In this document: positions 1 through 6,242 of the stretch, in pieces
Layout of the letters: every line of letters starts with the position of its first letter
Numbering within the stretch: position 1 is the first letter of the stretch
NCBI GenBank assembly: GCA_018715445.1
Contig: DVLP01000447.1
Span: 1 to 8,599 of the forward strand
Direction of reading: 5' to 3'
Source of the DNA: Candidatus Avipropionibacterium avicola
GTDB lineage: Bacteria; Actinomycetota; Actinomycetes; Propionibacteriales; Propionibacteriaceae
Length of the DNA stretch: 8,599 nucleotides
The notes under the pieces: generated by a model
Databases searched by the model: none
What the model was told of the DNA's origin: nothing
The model's input: only the letters and a program-made list of their open reading frames with translations
Made by a program: the position numbers and the translations under genes

Positions 1-317
1 TCCCACAGGGCGGTGACGATCGGAGTGAGCTCCCGGTCGGGATCGACCCCGAGCCCGACCTCGGCCACCGTGGTGTTGTCGCGCAGCGGCAGGGTCGACA
101 GCGCCGCCCCCCGCAGTTCGTCGCCCTCATGGGCCGCGAGCCACACCCGGCGTGCCGTGGTCTGCGCGGCGAGGTGGCCGGCCATGGCCTCGGGCCCCTC
201 CACCAGGTCGTCGTTGCCGAAGAAGTCGGTCATCTCCCGACGATGCAGGGCGGCGACGGCCTCGATCACGGGGGTCGGCTGGGCATCGGCGGGGGCGGCA
301 ATCTCGGTGACCTTCAC
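1..317 (-). CDS. GNAT-family N-acetyltransferase, N-terminal part (runs off the left edge)
   Basis: Only the first 105 codons are present. The protein begins MKVTEIAAPADAQ and contains RREMTDFFGNDDL, VWLAAHEGDELRGAALSTLP and LRDNTTVAEVGLGVDPDRE. This is the pattern of actinobacterial GNAT proteins: an early helix followed by strands carrying 'G-A-x-x-x-x-P-x-x-D-N-x-x-x-A-E-V'. Family members move an acetyl group from acetyl-CoA to an amine; the substrate cannot be read here. I chose GTG at 317-315 because a CAGACT -10-like element ends 8 nt upstream; a TTG at 335 is an alternative. Where a GNAT normally has its acetyl-CoA loop (R/Q-x-x-G-x-G/A) after the 'V-x-P' strand, this reads DRELTPIVTALW without the glycines. 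That suggests a degenerate first domain of a two-domain GNAT, which cannot be confirmed because the gene is cut. It is transcribed divergently from the RDD gene. Confidence 0.7.
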   Translation of the reverse strand, partial: MKVTEIAAPADAQPTPVIEAVAALHRREMTDFFGNDDLVEGPEAMAGHLAAQTTARRVWLAAHEGDELRGAALSTLPLRDNTTVAEVGLGVDPDRELTPIVTALW

Positions 318-325
318 GGTGACCC

Positions 326-331
326 AGTCTG
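326..331 (-). promoter_or_regulatory. Candidate -10 element (CAGACT) for the GNAT gene
   Basis: CAGACT on the minus strand lies 8 nt before the GTG at 317. The hexamer matches that before the RDD gene and differs by one base from TAGACT before clpS. A TTGGCC (356-351) sits 19 nt upstream as a possible -35. The spacing implies a leaderless transcript. Confidence 0.4.
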
Positions 332-395
332 GCAAATCACCGTGGTGGACGGCCAATGGGTTTCGCCCGCCGCAGGGGCGTCGCCACCGGCGTGG

Positions 396-401
396 CAGAC
401 T
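396..401 (+). promoter_or_regulatory. Candidate leaderless promoter -10 (CAGACT) of the RDD gene
   Basis: CAGACT is followed by 7 nt and then GTG at 409, with no Shine-Dalgarno sequence between. It lies within a small inverted repeat, GGCAG-ACT-CTGCC (394-406). No good -35 is visible. The 91-bp space 318-408 is a divergent promoter region shared with the GNAT gene. Confidence 0.45.
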
Positions 402-408
402 CTGCCGA

Positions 409-1197
409 GTGAGCGACGAGATCCCGGTCGGCAGCCCGCCGGCACCACCCGGTCGCCATGCCGCACCCGGCGGTTGGTACGCCGATCCGGTCGATCCCGC
501 TCGCGAACGCTACTGGGACGGCTGGCAGTGGTCCCGCCAGACCCGGGTGTCCGAGGCGACGACGAAGAAGCACCGCCCCCGACCCGTCGCGTCGCGACCT
601 CATGGCCAGGCCGGCCCGTCGGGGCCCCCGGGCCAGCCCGACCACTCGGGACCATCGACCCCACGAGGGCCCGGGGCACTGGCCGGGTGGTGGCACCGGG
701 CCGGCGCAGCGGCCCTGGACTGGTTGTTCGTCTCGATCGTGACGACCGCGGTCCTGGCCCCGCTCTACCTGAGGATCGGCGACCGGATGGAGCCGGTGCT
801 GCGTGAGATGTTCCTCGAGGCGCTGGCGGGTCGACAGCCCGACCAGATCCGGCCCGAGGAGATGATGAGCCAACAGGAGCAGATGATCATCCTGCTGGTG
901 AGCGTCATCCTCGGCCTTGCCTACCACGCGGTCTTCCTGAAGTGGCGTGGCGCGACCCCGGGGAAGATGATCTGCGGACTGAAGGTGGTCGCTGCCGGTG
1001 CCGCGGAAGGGGAGCAGGACGGCGGCCCGTTGGTCTGGCGTCAGGCGTTGACCCGGGCGATGGTCTGGGTCTTCCCGGGGCAGCACACCTGCCTGTGGCC
1101 GATCCGTGTCATCGACATCGTCCTGCCGGTCTCCGATCCGCGCAACCGTGCCCTGCACGACCGGATGGCCGGCACGGTCGTCGTCCGGTCCCGATGA
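409..1197 (+). CDS. DUF2510 / RDD-domain membrane protein
   Basis: The product is 262 aa and of unknown biochemical function; RDD proteins are integral membrane proteins, some linked to transport or stress. A DUF2510 motif occupies residues 20-46 (PGGWYADPVDPARERYWDGW, ending in RQTR). It is followed by a basic, proline/glycine-rich, probably disordered linker (about 52-90). The RDD domain starts near residue 91: WWHRAGAAALDWLFVSIV carries the Arg and Asp of the first helix (TM1 about 101-120). A second hydrophobic helix lies at 159-176, then the signature GATPGKMICGLKVV (191-204) and the usual C-terminus DPRNRALHDRMAGTVVV. The start GTG at 409 places DUF2510 at the N-terminus and follows a -10-like hexamer by 7 nt, suggesting leaderless translation. 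The DUF2510 motif is common in actinobacterial membrane proteins. The stop is 3 bp from the convergent DUF402 gene. Confidence 0.88.
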   Translation: MSDEIPVGSPPAPPGRHAAPGGWYADPVDPARERYWDGWQWSRQTRVSEATTKKHRPRPVASRPHGQAGPSGPPGQPDHSGPSTPRGPGALAGWWHRAGAAALDWLFVSIVTTAVLAPLYLRIGDRMEPVLREMFLEALAGRQPDQIRPEEMMSQQEQMIILLVSVILGLAYHAVFLKWRGATPGKMICGLKVVAAGAAEGEQDGGPLVWRQALTRAMVWVFPGQHTCLWPIRVIDIVLPVSDPRNRALHDRMAGTVVVRSR

Positions 1198-1217
1198 AGC
1201 TCAGGCCGGGCCGGACG
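1182..1217. terminator. Candidate bidirectional terminator between convergent genes
   Basis: CGTCCGG-T-CCC (1182-1192) can pair with GGGCCGGACG (1208-1217): 10 GC-rich pairs with one bulged T and a 15-nt loop. The loop and flanks hold both stop codons (TGA 1195-1197, + strand, and 1203-1201, - strand). No T-tract follows, so an intrinsic terminator of the classical type is uncertain. Confidence 0.35.
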
Positions 1218-1779
1218 GCACCGCTGCCAGCCACCGGTCGGCGACCGTGGCGAACGGTTCGGCCCCGTCGGTGAGCATGCGGTGCACCTCGGCGCAGGCC
1301 CGGGTCGCCAGATCCGTTGCCGTACGGGGATAGTGACCGCTCACCCGGTGCTCGGCGAACTCGTCCTCGTCGTCGATCTCGATGGCCCCGTCAACGCGCT
1401 GGAAGACATCGAGGTCGAGGTCGACCATCGTGACGCGGAACCCGTCGTCCTCACGGGTCCACTCCGGGAACCACACCATGTCGACATAGATCCGGATCCG
1501 GTGCGGATCGGTGTCGTCGGGGTTCCCGATGTTGGCCGACCACCCGGCATCGGTGACGAGCTTGGCATGTGGCCAGCGGTGCACCATCCGGTGCGTCGGT
1601 TTCGCAGCCACGGTCCCCGGCGGCATCCCGAGCCAGGTCCCGTACCGGTCGATGCCGAGGAACTGGCACGGCTCCTGCCAGTGCTCGGCCCGACGGTCCG
1701 TGCGGGCGTCGACCCACTTGCGGTAGTCGACGTGGACCGAGGTGCCGACGGCGGTGTCCGGGTCGGGTCGCTGACTCAT
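1201..1779 (-). CDS. DUF402 family protein (putative nucleotide/phosphoester hydrolase)
   Basis: The product is 192 aa. DUF402 (PF04167) includes nucleoside tri-/diphosphate phosphatases of Firmicutes and FomD of fosfomycin biosynthesis, which are metal-dependent and use clustered Asp/Glu residues. The family core is visible: IRIYVDMVWFPEW (about 96-108), then VTMVDLDLDVFQRVDG (116-131) and EIDDEDEFAEH (134-144). D100, D120, D122, D124, D137 and the DEDE run are candidate metal ligands. The N-terminal half (WQEPCQFLGIDRYGTWLGMPPGT) forms the expected beta-barrel portion. ATG at 1779-1777 is chosen because it gives a family-like N-terminus and follows a TACTGT -10 element by 6 nt. Frame upstream of this ATG remains open but is antisense-type, arginine/proline-rich sequence overlapping the neighbouring gene. 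The in vivo substrate is unknown. Confidence 0.85.
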   Translation of the reverse strand: MSQRPDPDTAVGTSVHVDYRKWVDARTDRRAEHWQEPCQFLGIDRYGTWLGMPPGTVAAKPTHRMVHRWPHAKLVTDAGWSANIGNPDDTDPHRIRIYVDMVWFPEWTREDDGFRVTMVDLDLDVFQRVDGAIEIDDEDEFAEHRVSGHYPRTATDLATRACAEVHRMLTDGAEPFATVADRWLAAVPSGPA

Positions 1780-1785
1780 CCCGGC

Positions 1786-1791
1786 ACAGTA
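1786..1791 (-). promoter_or_regulatory. Leaderless promoter -10 (TACTGT) of the DUF402 gene
   Basis: On the minus strand TACTGT is followed by GCCGGG and then the ATG at 1779. The 6-nt spacing leaves no room for a leader. It lies in the 28-bp gap after the stop of the upstream same-strand gene, so DUF402 can be transcribed independently of the pnc operon. Confidence 0.5.
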
Positions 1792-1804
1792 CCGCGATCG
1801 GTAC
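1789..1804. repeat. Inverted repeat GTACCG-CGAT-CGGTAC
   Basis: This is a perfect 6-bp inverted repeat with a 4-nt loop in the short gap between the 229-aa gene and DUF402, overlapping the DUF402 -10 hexamer. It could be an operator or a weak hairpin ending the pnc transcript. No T-tract follows on the minus strand. Confidence 0.4.
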
Positions 1805-1807
1805 GGT

Positions 1808-2497
1808 TCAGACCGTCCAAATACCGTGCAGCCGACGGCGCACCCGGGGAGCCTCGTCGGCTCCGGGCCAGCCGGGGACCGGGGCGGTCTGCTCCACCAG
1901 GGCGAGGACGGTGGCGGCGACATCGACCGGGGCAGCGGTGGTGTCGCTGACCACGAAGGGGCAGTCGAGCTCGACCAGGAAGGACATCTGGGTGACGCCG
2001 AGGGCTCCGGGGGCGCTCACGGCCGCGGCCAGGCCCTCCATCTCCACGGTCTCGGCCGCGGACTCCCATCCGGGCGCGTCGGGCAGCCCGGTGTAGACCG
2101 TCACCTCGTCGCCGAGGCCACGGGCAGCGGCCGCGACCCGTTGGGCGTTGCCTGCCGGGTCGTCCAGGTCACGCAGCACCGAGTGCGCAGCGACCACGGT
2201 GAGGTTCTCGTACGAACGATCGGCCAGCGCGACCAGGCCGCCGGCCCCGGTGGTGGAGACCACACAGACCTCGAGCGGACCGACGCCCAGCCCGCTGACG
2301 ATCCGGTCGATGCGTCCCAGGTCGGTGTCGGGCACCACCAGGGGGCCGCTCAGGTTGCCGGTGTCGCCCTGCAGGGCCTCGACGTACTCGGTGACGACCC
2401 GCTCGGCCTCCTCGGCCTGCGTCCTCCCGTCCGACGGTGCCAACCGTGCGTCGAAGAGCAACTTCGCCCAGGCCGACTCCAGCGGCGGGGTCGTCAC
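1808..2497 (-). CDS. Unknown 229-aa protein, third gene of the pncB-pncA operon
   Basis: I do not recognise a named family. The protein is acidic and alanine-rich, with no signal peptide or membrane segment. Its alternating pattern suggests an alpha/beta fold: strand-like GPLVVP (51-56), LEVCVVSTTG (75-84), LTVVAAHSV (99-107), EVTVYTGLP (131-139), MEGLAAAVSAPG (153-164) and CPFVVSDTTA (179-188), separated by helices. The run of SAWAKLLFDA at the start, GPLVVP in the middle and a late 'F-L-x-E-L-D-C-P-F' segment loosely recalls a widespread actinobacterial hypothetical family, but that is an impression. GTG at 2497 overlaps the pncA stop (GTGA), and GGAGG (2509-2505) lies 7 nt upstream, so translation is probably coupled. 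The setting suggests a role near nicotinamide/NAD salvage; nothing in the residues identifies an activity. Confidence 0.75.
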   Translation of the reverse strand: MTTPPLESAWAKLLFDARLAPSDGRTQAEEAERVVTEYVEALQGDTGNLSGPLVVPDTDLGRIDRIVSGLGVGPLEVCVVSTTGAGGLVALADRSYENLTVVAAHSVLRDLDDPAGNAQRVAAAARGLGDEVTVYTGLPDAPGWESAAETVEMEGLAAAVSAPGALGVTQMSFLVELDCPFVVSDTTAAPVDVAATVLALVEQTAPVPGWPGADEAPRVRRRLHGIWTV

Positions 2498-3048
2498 GGC
2501 AGGACCTCCACCCCGGCCGCGGTGAGTTCCTCGGTGACCGTCGGGAGGCGGTCCGGCGAGACCGCCGCGGTCAGCGACAGCAGCACGCGGGTCCCCAGGT
2601 CCTCGGCGATCGCATCGAGGGCGGTGGCCCGGACGCAGTGGTCGGTGGCGATGCCGACGATGTCGACATCGGTGACCTCGTGGTCGCCGAGCCAGTCCGA
2701 GAGCGTGACCCCCAGGTGGTCGCCCTCGAAACCGGAGTACGCGGCCTCGTAGTTGCCCTTGTCGAAGACCGCCTCGAACCGCAGGTCGGCCACCGCGGGA
2801 TGGAGCTCGGCCCCGGGCGTGCCGACGACGCAGTGCCGGGGCCAGGAGTCGACGAAGTCCGGGGTGTCGCTGAAGTGGTCCCCGGGGTCGATGTGGGCGT
2901 CGCGGGTCGCCACCACGTGGTCGTACCCGTGGTCCGATCCGATCAGGTCGGCGATCTCCTCGGCGACCGCCGTCCCACCGTCGACGCCGAGCGCACCACC
3001 CTCACAGAAGTCGTTCTGGACGTCGACCACGATCAGTGCGCGGCTCAT
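2494..3048 (-). CDS. pncA: Nicotinamidase (pyrazinamidase)
   Basis: This cytoplasmic isochorismatase-like cysteine hydrolase converts nicotinamide to nicotinate and ammonia, the first step of Preiss-Handler NAD salvage. It has 184 aa, close to the usual ~186. The catalytic triad is visible: D9 in ALIVVDVQNDF, K97 in DKGNY and C138 in IATDHCVRATA. Metal-site residues are D50, H52 and H58 in ATRDAHIDPGDHF, plus H72 in WPRHCVVGTPG. The spacing is nearly identical to that of M. tuberculosis PncA (D8, K96, C138; D49, H51, H57, H71). The cis-peptide motif is GIATDHC. I prefer ATG at 3048 over an in-frame upstream start at 3066, because it begins directly at [11 protein letters not shown], makes a 4-bp ATGA overlap with pncB and has GGGAGGAG 8 nt upstream. 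Members of this family activate the prodrug pyrazinamide. Confidence 0.95.
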   Translation of the reverse strand: MSRALIVVDVQNDFCEGGALGVDGGTAVAEEIADLIGSDHGYDHVVATRDAHIDPGDHFSDTPDFVDSWPRHCVVGTPGAELHPAVADLRFEAVFDKGNYEAAYSGFEGDHLGVTLSDWLGDHEVTDVDIVGIATDHCVRATALDAIAEDLGTRVLLSLTAAVSPDRLPTVTEELTAAGVEVLP

Positions 3049-4391
3049 CGGTCGTGCTCCTCCCACTGGGTCTCGATCACGGGCTCACCCCGCGACATCT
3101 TCAATGCATCCAACGGTAGTTCGTCCAGCGAGCGGCGGTGGCGTTCCCGAGAGGCCTCCAGCGACTCCGACCAGGTGATCTCGCCGTCGACCACCAGGGG
3201 CACCAGCAGGGGCCGGTCGTTGCTGTCGCCCTCGGGGGGTTCGCCGATCCCGATCACCTCGGCGGTCGCGGTGCCGCGGTCGTCCAGGCGACGCAGTGCA
3301 TACTTGCGGCCACCGATGCTGGTCTTGCCGACGCTGGCCTTGGCGACGGGGCGCAGCTCGGCCTCCGGGTCGTCGGAGTCGGCGCGGGCCACCAGCTTGT
3401 AGACGAAGCCGCAGGTCGGGTGCCCGGAGCCGGTGACCAGGGCGGTGCCGACGCCGTAGCCGTCGACCGGAGCCCCTGACAGGGCAGCGATCTGGTACTC
3501 GTCGAGGTCGGAGGTGACGATGATCTTGGTGGCGGTGGCGTCGAGCGAGTCGAGCAGTGCGCGCATCCGCTTGGCCATCACGGTCAGGTCGCCGGAGTCG
3601 AGCCGGATCGCGCCCAGTTTGCCGTCCGTCAGCTCCACGCCGAGCCTGACCGCCTCCTCGACGTCATAGGTGTCGACCAACAAGGTGGTGTCGGGTCCGA
3701 GGGCGGCGATCTGCGCCTCGAAGGCTTCCCGCTCCGAGTGGTGCAGCAGGGTGAACGAATGGGCGCTCGTGCCTGCGGTCGGCACCCCGTAGCGTCGACC
3801 GGCCTCCAGGTTCGAGGTGGTCTCGAACCCGGCGATGTAGGCAGCCCGGGCGGCCGCCACGGCCGCCAGCTCCTGAGTCCGTCGCGACCCCATCTCGATG
3901 CAGGGTCGACCATCGGCCATCGCCACCATCCGCGAGGCCGCCGAGGCGATCGCGGAGTCGTGGTTGTAGATGCTGAGCAGGACGGTCTCCAGCATCACGC
4001 ACTCGGCGAAGCTGCCCTCCACCACGACCAAGGGTGAGTACGGCAGGTAGACCTCGCCCTCGGGGTAGCCCCACATCTGTCCGGAGAACCGGTAGTCGGC
4101 CAGGTAGTCGGCCGTCGGCGCATCGATGATGTCGTTGTCGGACAGGAAGGACAGCGCCTCGTCGTCGAACCGGAAGGCCGCCAGCGCTCGCATGGCACGA
4201 CCGACACCGGCCACCACGCCGTAGCGTCGCCCGGTCGGCAGCCTTCGGGGGAACAGCTCGAAGATGCTGTGGCGATGGGCCGTCCCGGCCTTCAGGGCCG
4301 CCCGCAGCATCGTCAGCTCGTAGTGATCGGTCAGCAGTGCCGTGGTCGGCACCTCACTCGGGCCCCACGGGCCGGTGATCGACGTGGTCAT
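3045..4391 (-). CDS. pncB: Nicotinate phosphoribosyltransferase
   Basis: The enzyme makes nicotinate mononucleotide from nicotinate, phosphoribosyl pyrophosphate and ATP, the committed Preiss-Handler step in the cytoplasm. The 448-aa length fits the family. N-terminal [20 protein letters not shown] (19-38) and [19 protein letters not shown] (44-62) are characteristic. [14 protein letters not shown] (142-155), GFETTSN, and [12 protein letters not shown] with H211, the expected phosphorylated histidine, follow. The phosphoribosyl-binding core is [11 protein letters not shown] (259-269), with [12 protein letters not shown] (290-301) and [10 protein letters not shown] (312-321). The C-terminus is a short variable domain. 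It is first of a three-gene minus-strand operon with pncA (4-bp ATGA overlap) and the unknown 229-aa gene. ATG at 4391 lies 6 nt after a TAGCGT -10 element, so the mRNA is probably leaderless. It is divergent from clpS, as in mycobacteria. Confidence 0.95.
   Translation of the reverse strand: MTTSITGPWGPSEVPTTALLTDHYELTMLRAALKAGTAHRHSIFELFPRRLPTGRRYGVVAGVGRAMRALAAFRFDDEALSFLSDNDIIDAPTADYLADYRFSGQMWGYPEGEVYLPYSPLVVVEGSFAECVMLETVLLSIYNHDSAIASAASRMVAMADGRPCIEMGSRRTQELAAVAAARAAYIAGFETTSNLEAGRRYGVPTAGTSAHSFTLLHHSEREAFEAQIAALGPDTTLLVDTYDVEEAVRLGVELTDGKLGAIRLDSGDLTVMAKRMRALLDSLDATATKIIVTSDLDEYQIAALSGAPVDGYGVGTALVTGSGHPTCGFVYKLVARADSDDPEAELRPVAKASVGKTSIGGRKYALRRLDDRGTATAEVIGIGEPPEGDSNDRPLLVPLVVDGEITWSESLEASRERHRRSLDELPLDALKMSRGEPVIETQWEEHDR
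3057..3064 (-). promoter_or_regulatory. Ribosome binding site deciding the pncA start
   Basis: GGGAGGAG on the minus strand lies 8 nt before the ATG at 3048, inside the last codons of pncB. It supports the 3048 start over the in-frame start at 3066 and indicates coupled translation. Confidence 0.65.
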
Positions 4392-4397
4392 GGCCCA

Positions 4398-4426
4398 ACG
4401 CTACTGCGTCGCTGGCCCCGCGTCAG
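4398..4426 (-). promoter_or_regulatory. Promoter of the pncB-pncA operon (-35 CTGACG, -10 TAGCGT)
   Basis: On the minus strand CTGACG (4426-4421) and TAGCGT (4403-4398) are separated by 17 nt. The ATG follows 6 nt after the -10, so transcription would start at or next to the start codon. This is the best-formed promoter in the window. The 95-bp space 4392-4486 is shared with clpS. It has an imperfect inverted repeat (CAGTGG, then 8 nt, then CCGCTG, near 4424-4443), but I see no convincing operator. Confidence 0.55.
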
Positions 4427-4473
4427 TGGGAGTGCCACCGCTGCCCGGCCCCGCTGATCGTGTCCGGCGTCGT

Positions 4474-4479
4474 TAGACT
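4474..4479 (+). promoter_or_regulatory. Leaderless promoter -10 (TAGACT) of clpS
   Basis: TAGACT is followed by GGCCGGT and then ATG at 4487. The 7-nt spacing and lack of a Shine-Dalgarno sequence are typical of actinobacterial leaderless genes. No clear -35 is visible 16-18 nt upstream. Confidence 0.55.
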
Positions 4480-4486
4480 GGCCGGT

Positions 4487-4819
4487 ATGGTTCGTGCCCA
4501 GTCCGTGACCCCCGGTGCGCCGTCGGCGACGCCGGCGGCCGGGACCGTGCTCGCCGACCGGCCCGAGACCGAGGTCGCCGACCAGACACCGTGGGTCACC
4601 ATCGTGTGGGACGACCCGATCAACCTGATGTCCTATGTCACGCACGTGTTCCAGACCTACTTCAAGTACCCCAAGGCCAAGGCGGAGGAACTGATGCTGT
4701 CGGTCCACCATGACGGCAAGGCCGTGGTCGCCTCGGGCGGGCGTGAGCAGATGGAGCGTGACGTCACCGCGATGCACGAGTACGGCCTGTGGGCGACCCT
4801 GGACCGAGCGGACGGCTGA
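4487..4819 (+). CDS. clpS: ATP-dependent Clp protease adaptor ClpS
   Basis: The 110-aa cytoplasmic adaptor binds N-degron substrates and the N-domain of a Clp ATPase (ClpC in actinobacteria), delivering them to ClpP. After a disordered A/P/T-rich N-terminus (1-34) comes [20 protein letters not shown] (36-55), the substrate-pocket strand and helix. [20 protein letters not shown] (66-85) follows, with H74 matching the conserved pocket histidine, then [19 protein letters not shown]. The pocket reads D42-D43-P-I-N-L-M48; M48 corresponds to the gatekeeper Met40 of E. coli ClpS, and D42 sits where E. coli has Asn34. The same WDDPxNLM is, to my recollection, normal in mycobacterial ClpS. I start at ATG 4487 rather than an upstream in-frame start because it follows the -10 element directly. 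It is the first gene of clpS-DUF2017-murI. Confidence 0.93.
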   Translation: MVRAQSVTPGAPSATPAAGTVLADRPETEVADQTPWVTIVWDDPINLMSYVTHVFQTYFKYPKAKAEELMLSVHHDGKAVVASGGREQMERDVTAMHEYGLWATLDRADG

Positions 4820-5404
4820 GTGGTGGAGCGCTTCCGACGTGACGGCGACGACATCACCACCCAGCTCGATGCTGACGAGGTGGACCTGCTCGACTCGCTG
4901 GTGACCCAGCTGGTCGCGATGCTCGAGGACAACAACCCGAGTGCCGATCAGCCGGAGGCCGATGCCGATGCTGACGACCCGTTCGCCTTCTGGGCCAGGG
5001 ACCTGGAGTCCGACCCGGACGCTCCCGAGGAGCCGGACGACCCCGCTCTGCGGCTGCTCTTCCCGACCGCCTATCCCCACGACGCACAGGCCGCCTCCGA
5101 CTTCCGTCGCTTCACCCAGTCGGACCTGTACGACGCGAAGCTGGCTGCGGCCCAAGTGGTCCGTGGCGACCTGGCCGCGACGCAACAGGGTCAGCACCGG
5201 CTAACGATCCCCCCTGAACGGGTGGACCCTTGGTTGAAGGCACTCACCAGCCTGCGGTTGGTGCTCGGCTCACGGCTCGGGATCGCCGACAGCGACGGTG
5301 CCGAGCAGCTGGAGGACCTGGACGAGGACGATCCGCGGATCTTCGCCGCCAGTGTGTTCAGCTGGTTGGGATTCATGCAGGAGACGTTGGTGGAGGCGCT
5401 GTGA
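4820..5404 (+). CDS. DUF2017 family protein
   Basis: This 194-aa protein of unknown function belongs to DUF2017 (PF09438), found almost always right after clpS in actinobacteria. N-terminal MVERFRRDGDDITTQLDADE leads into a helix (LLDSLVTQLVAMLED), then a very acidic low-complexity stretch (38-75) rich in D and E. The recognisable family core is DPALRLLFPTAYPHDAQAAS with FRRFTQSDL (75-103), then DPWLKALTSLRLVLGSRLGI (136-155) and the C-terminal FSWLGFMQETLVEAL. No catalytic motif, signal peptide or membrane segment is visible. The GTG at 4820 abuts the clpS stop (TGAGTG); a second GTG at 4823 is equally possible. No strong Shine-Dalgarno is seen, so it probably relies on coupling to clpS. A link to ClpS-dependent proteolysis is inferred from linkage only. 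Confidence 0.88.
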   Translation: MVERFRRDGDDITTQLDADEVDLLDSLVTQLVAMLEDNNPSADQPEADADADDPFAFWARDLESDPDAPEEPDDPALRLLFPTAYPHDAQAASDFRRFTQSDLYDAKLAAAQVVRGDLAATQQGQHRLTIPPERVDPWLKALTSLRLVLGSRLGIADSDGAEQLEDLDEDDPRIFAASVFSWLGFMQETLVEAL

Positions 5405-6210
5405 GCGCGACCGTCGGCGGACCGGAGCAGGCGATCGGGATCTTCGACTCCGGCTTCGGTGGGCTCACCGTCGCGCGCGCCATCATGGACCAGTTGCCGT
5501 ACGAGGACATCATCTACGTCGGCGACTCGGCCCGGGCGCCGTACGGCGAGAAGACCGTGGCCGAGGTCCGCGAGTTCGCCCTGGAATGCCTGGACGCGCT
5601 GGTCGAGCAGGGCGTCAAGATGCTTGTGGTGGCGTGCAACTCCGCCAGTGCGGCCGTGATGGCCGACGCCCGCGAGCGTTACCCGGTGCCCGTCGTCGAG
5701 GTGATCCGCCCCGCCGCCCGTCGCGCCGCCGGGGCCACCCGCAGCGGACAGGTCGGCGTGATCTGCACCGAGGCGACGGCCACCTCCGGCGCGTACGGTG
5801 ACGCCCTCGCCGTGGTCGGCGGCGTCCGGCTGACCACCCAGGCGTGCCCACGGTTCGTCGAGTTCGTCGAGAACGGGATCACCGGTGGTGCCGAGCTGCT
5901 CGAGGTGGCCCGCGGCTACCTCGCCCCGGTCCAGGCCGCCGGCGTCGACACCTTGATCCTGGGGTGCACCCACTATCCGCTGCTGACCGGCATCCTGTCC
6001 TACGTGCTCGGCGACGAGGTCACCCTGGTCTCGAGCGCCGAGGAGTGTGCCAAGCAGACCTGGGCCACGCTCACCGAGCTCGACCTGCTGCACACCTCGC
6101 CGCGCGAGACCCATCACCGCTTCCTGACCACCGGGTCGGTCGACCAGTTCCAGATCCTCGGGCAACGCCTGGTGGGGGACTGGATCACCGATGTCGCCCA
6201 ATTGACCTGA
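5401..6210 (+). CDS. murI: Glutamate racemase
   Basis: MurI interconverts L- and D-glutamate, supplying D-Glu for peptidoglycan, in the cytoplasm. The 269-aa length is typical. The two-base catalytic cysteines are both present: C79 in VVACNSAS and C189 in LGCTHYPLL (with H191). The N-terminal FDSGFGGLTVARAI contains D16-S17, and YVGDSARAPYG (39-49) is the conserved substrate-site loop. TEATATSGAY (123-132) and VEFVENG follow the usual order. GTG at 5401 overlaps the DUF2017 stop by 4 bp (GTGA), and GGAGG (5392-5396) lies 4 nt upstream. The 5401 start gives the family-typical short N-terminus before AIGIFDSG. It is the last gene of the clpS operon, ending at a candidate hairpin. Confidence 0.95.
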   Translation: MSATVGGPEQAIGIFDSGFGGLTVARAIMDQLPYEDIIYVGDSARAPYGEKTVAEVREFALECLDALVEQGVKMLVVACNSASAAVMADARERYPVPVVEVIRPAARRAAGATRSGQVGVICTEATATSGAYGDALAVVGGVRLTTQACPRFVEFVENGITGGAELLEVARGYLAPVQAAGVDTLILGCTHYPLLTGILSYVLGDEVTLVSSAEECAKQTWATLTELDLLHTSPRETHHRFLTTGSVDQFQILGQRLVGDWITDVAQLT

Positions 6211-6222
6211 ACAAGCTGATCC

Positions 6223-6242
6223 GACCGCTACTGGTAGCGGTC
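6223..6242. terminator. Candidate bidirectional terminator hairpin
   Basis: GACCGCTAC-TG-GTAGCGGTC is a perfect 9-bp inverted repeat 12 bp after the murI stop. It also includes the TAG stop codon (6230-6228) of the convergent ABC remnant. Realistically it forms 8 pairs with a 4-nt loop. No T-tract follows on either strand, so it may act as a stability hairpin rather than a classical terminator. Confidence 0.5.

Noticed and set aside
337..1158. Open frame antisense to the RDD gene
   Set aside because: The sense strand has clear DUF2510 and RDD motifs; the antisense product is arginine/proline/glutamine-rich and unrecognisable.
1826..2752. Plus-strand open frame across the unknown gene and pncA
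   Set aside because: Half of it is antisense to pncA, which is certain. The 229-aa minus-strand gene has an RBS and stop/start coupling, whereas this frame has neither and is compositionally shadow-like.
4392..4486. Operator for an NAD-responsive repressor (NrtR/NiaR type) between pncB and clpS
   Set aside because: Only a 4-bp-arm repeat at 4398-4409 and an imperfect 6-bp repeat near 4424-4443 are present; neither matches a motif I can name.
4612..4635. Asp at the E. coli Asn34 position of the ClpS pocket as a novel specificity change
   Set aside because: The same W-D-D-P-x-N-L-M sequence is, as I recall it, normal for mycobacterial ClpS, so it is a lineage feature rather than an oddity.
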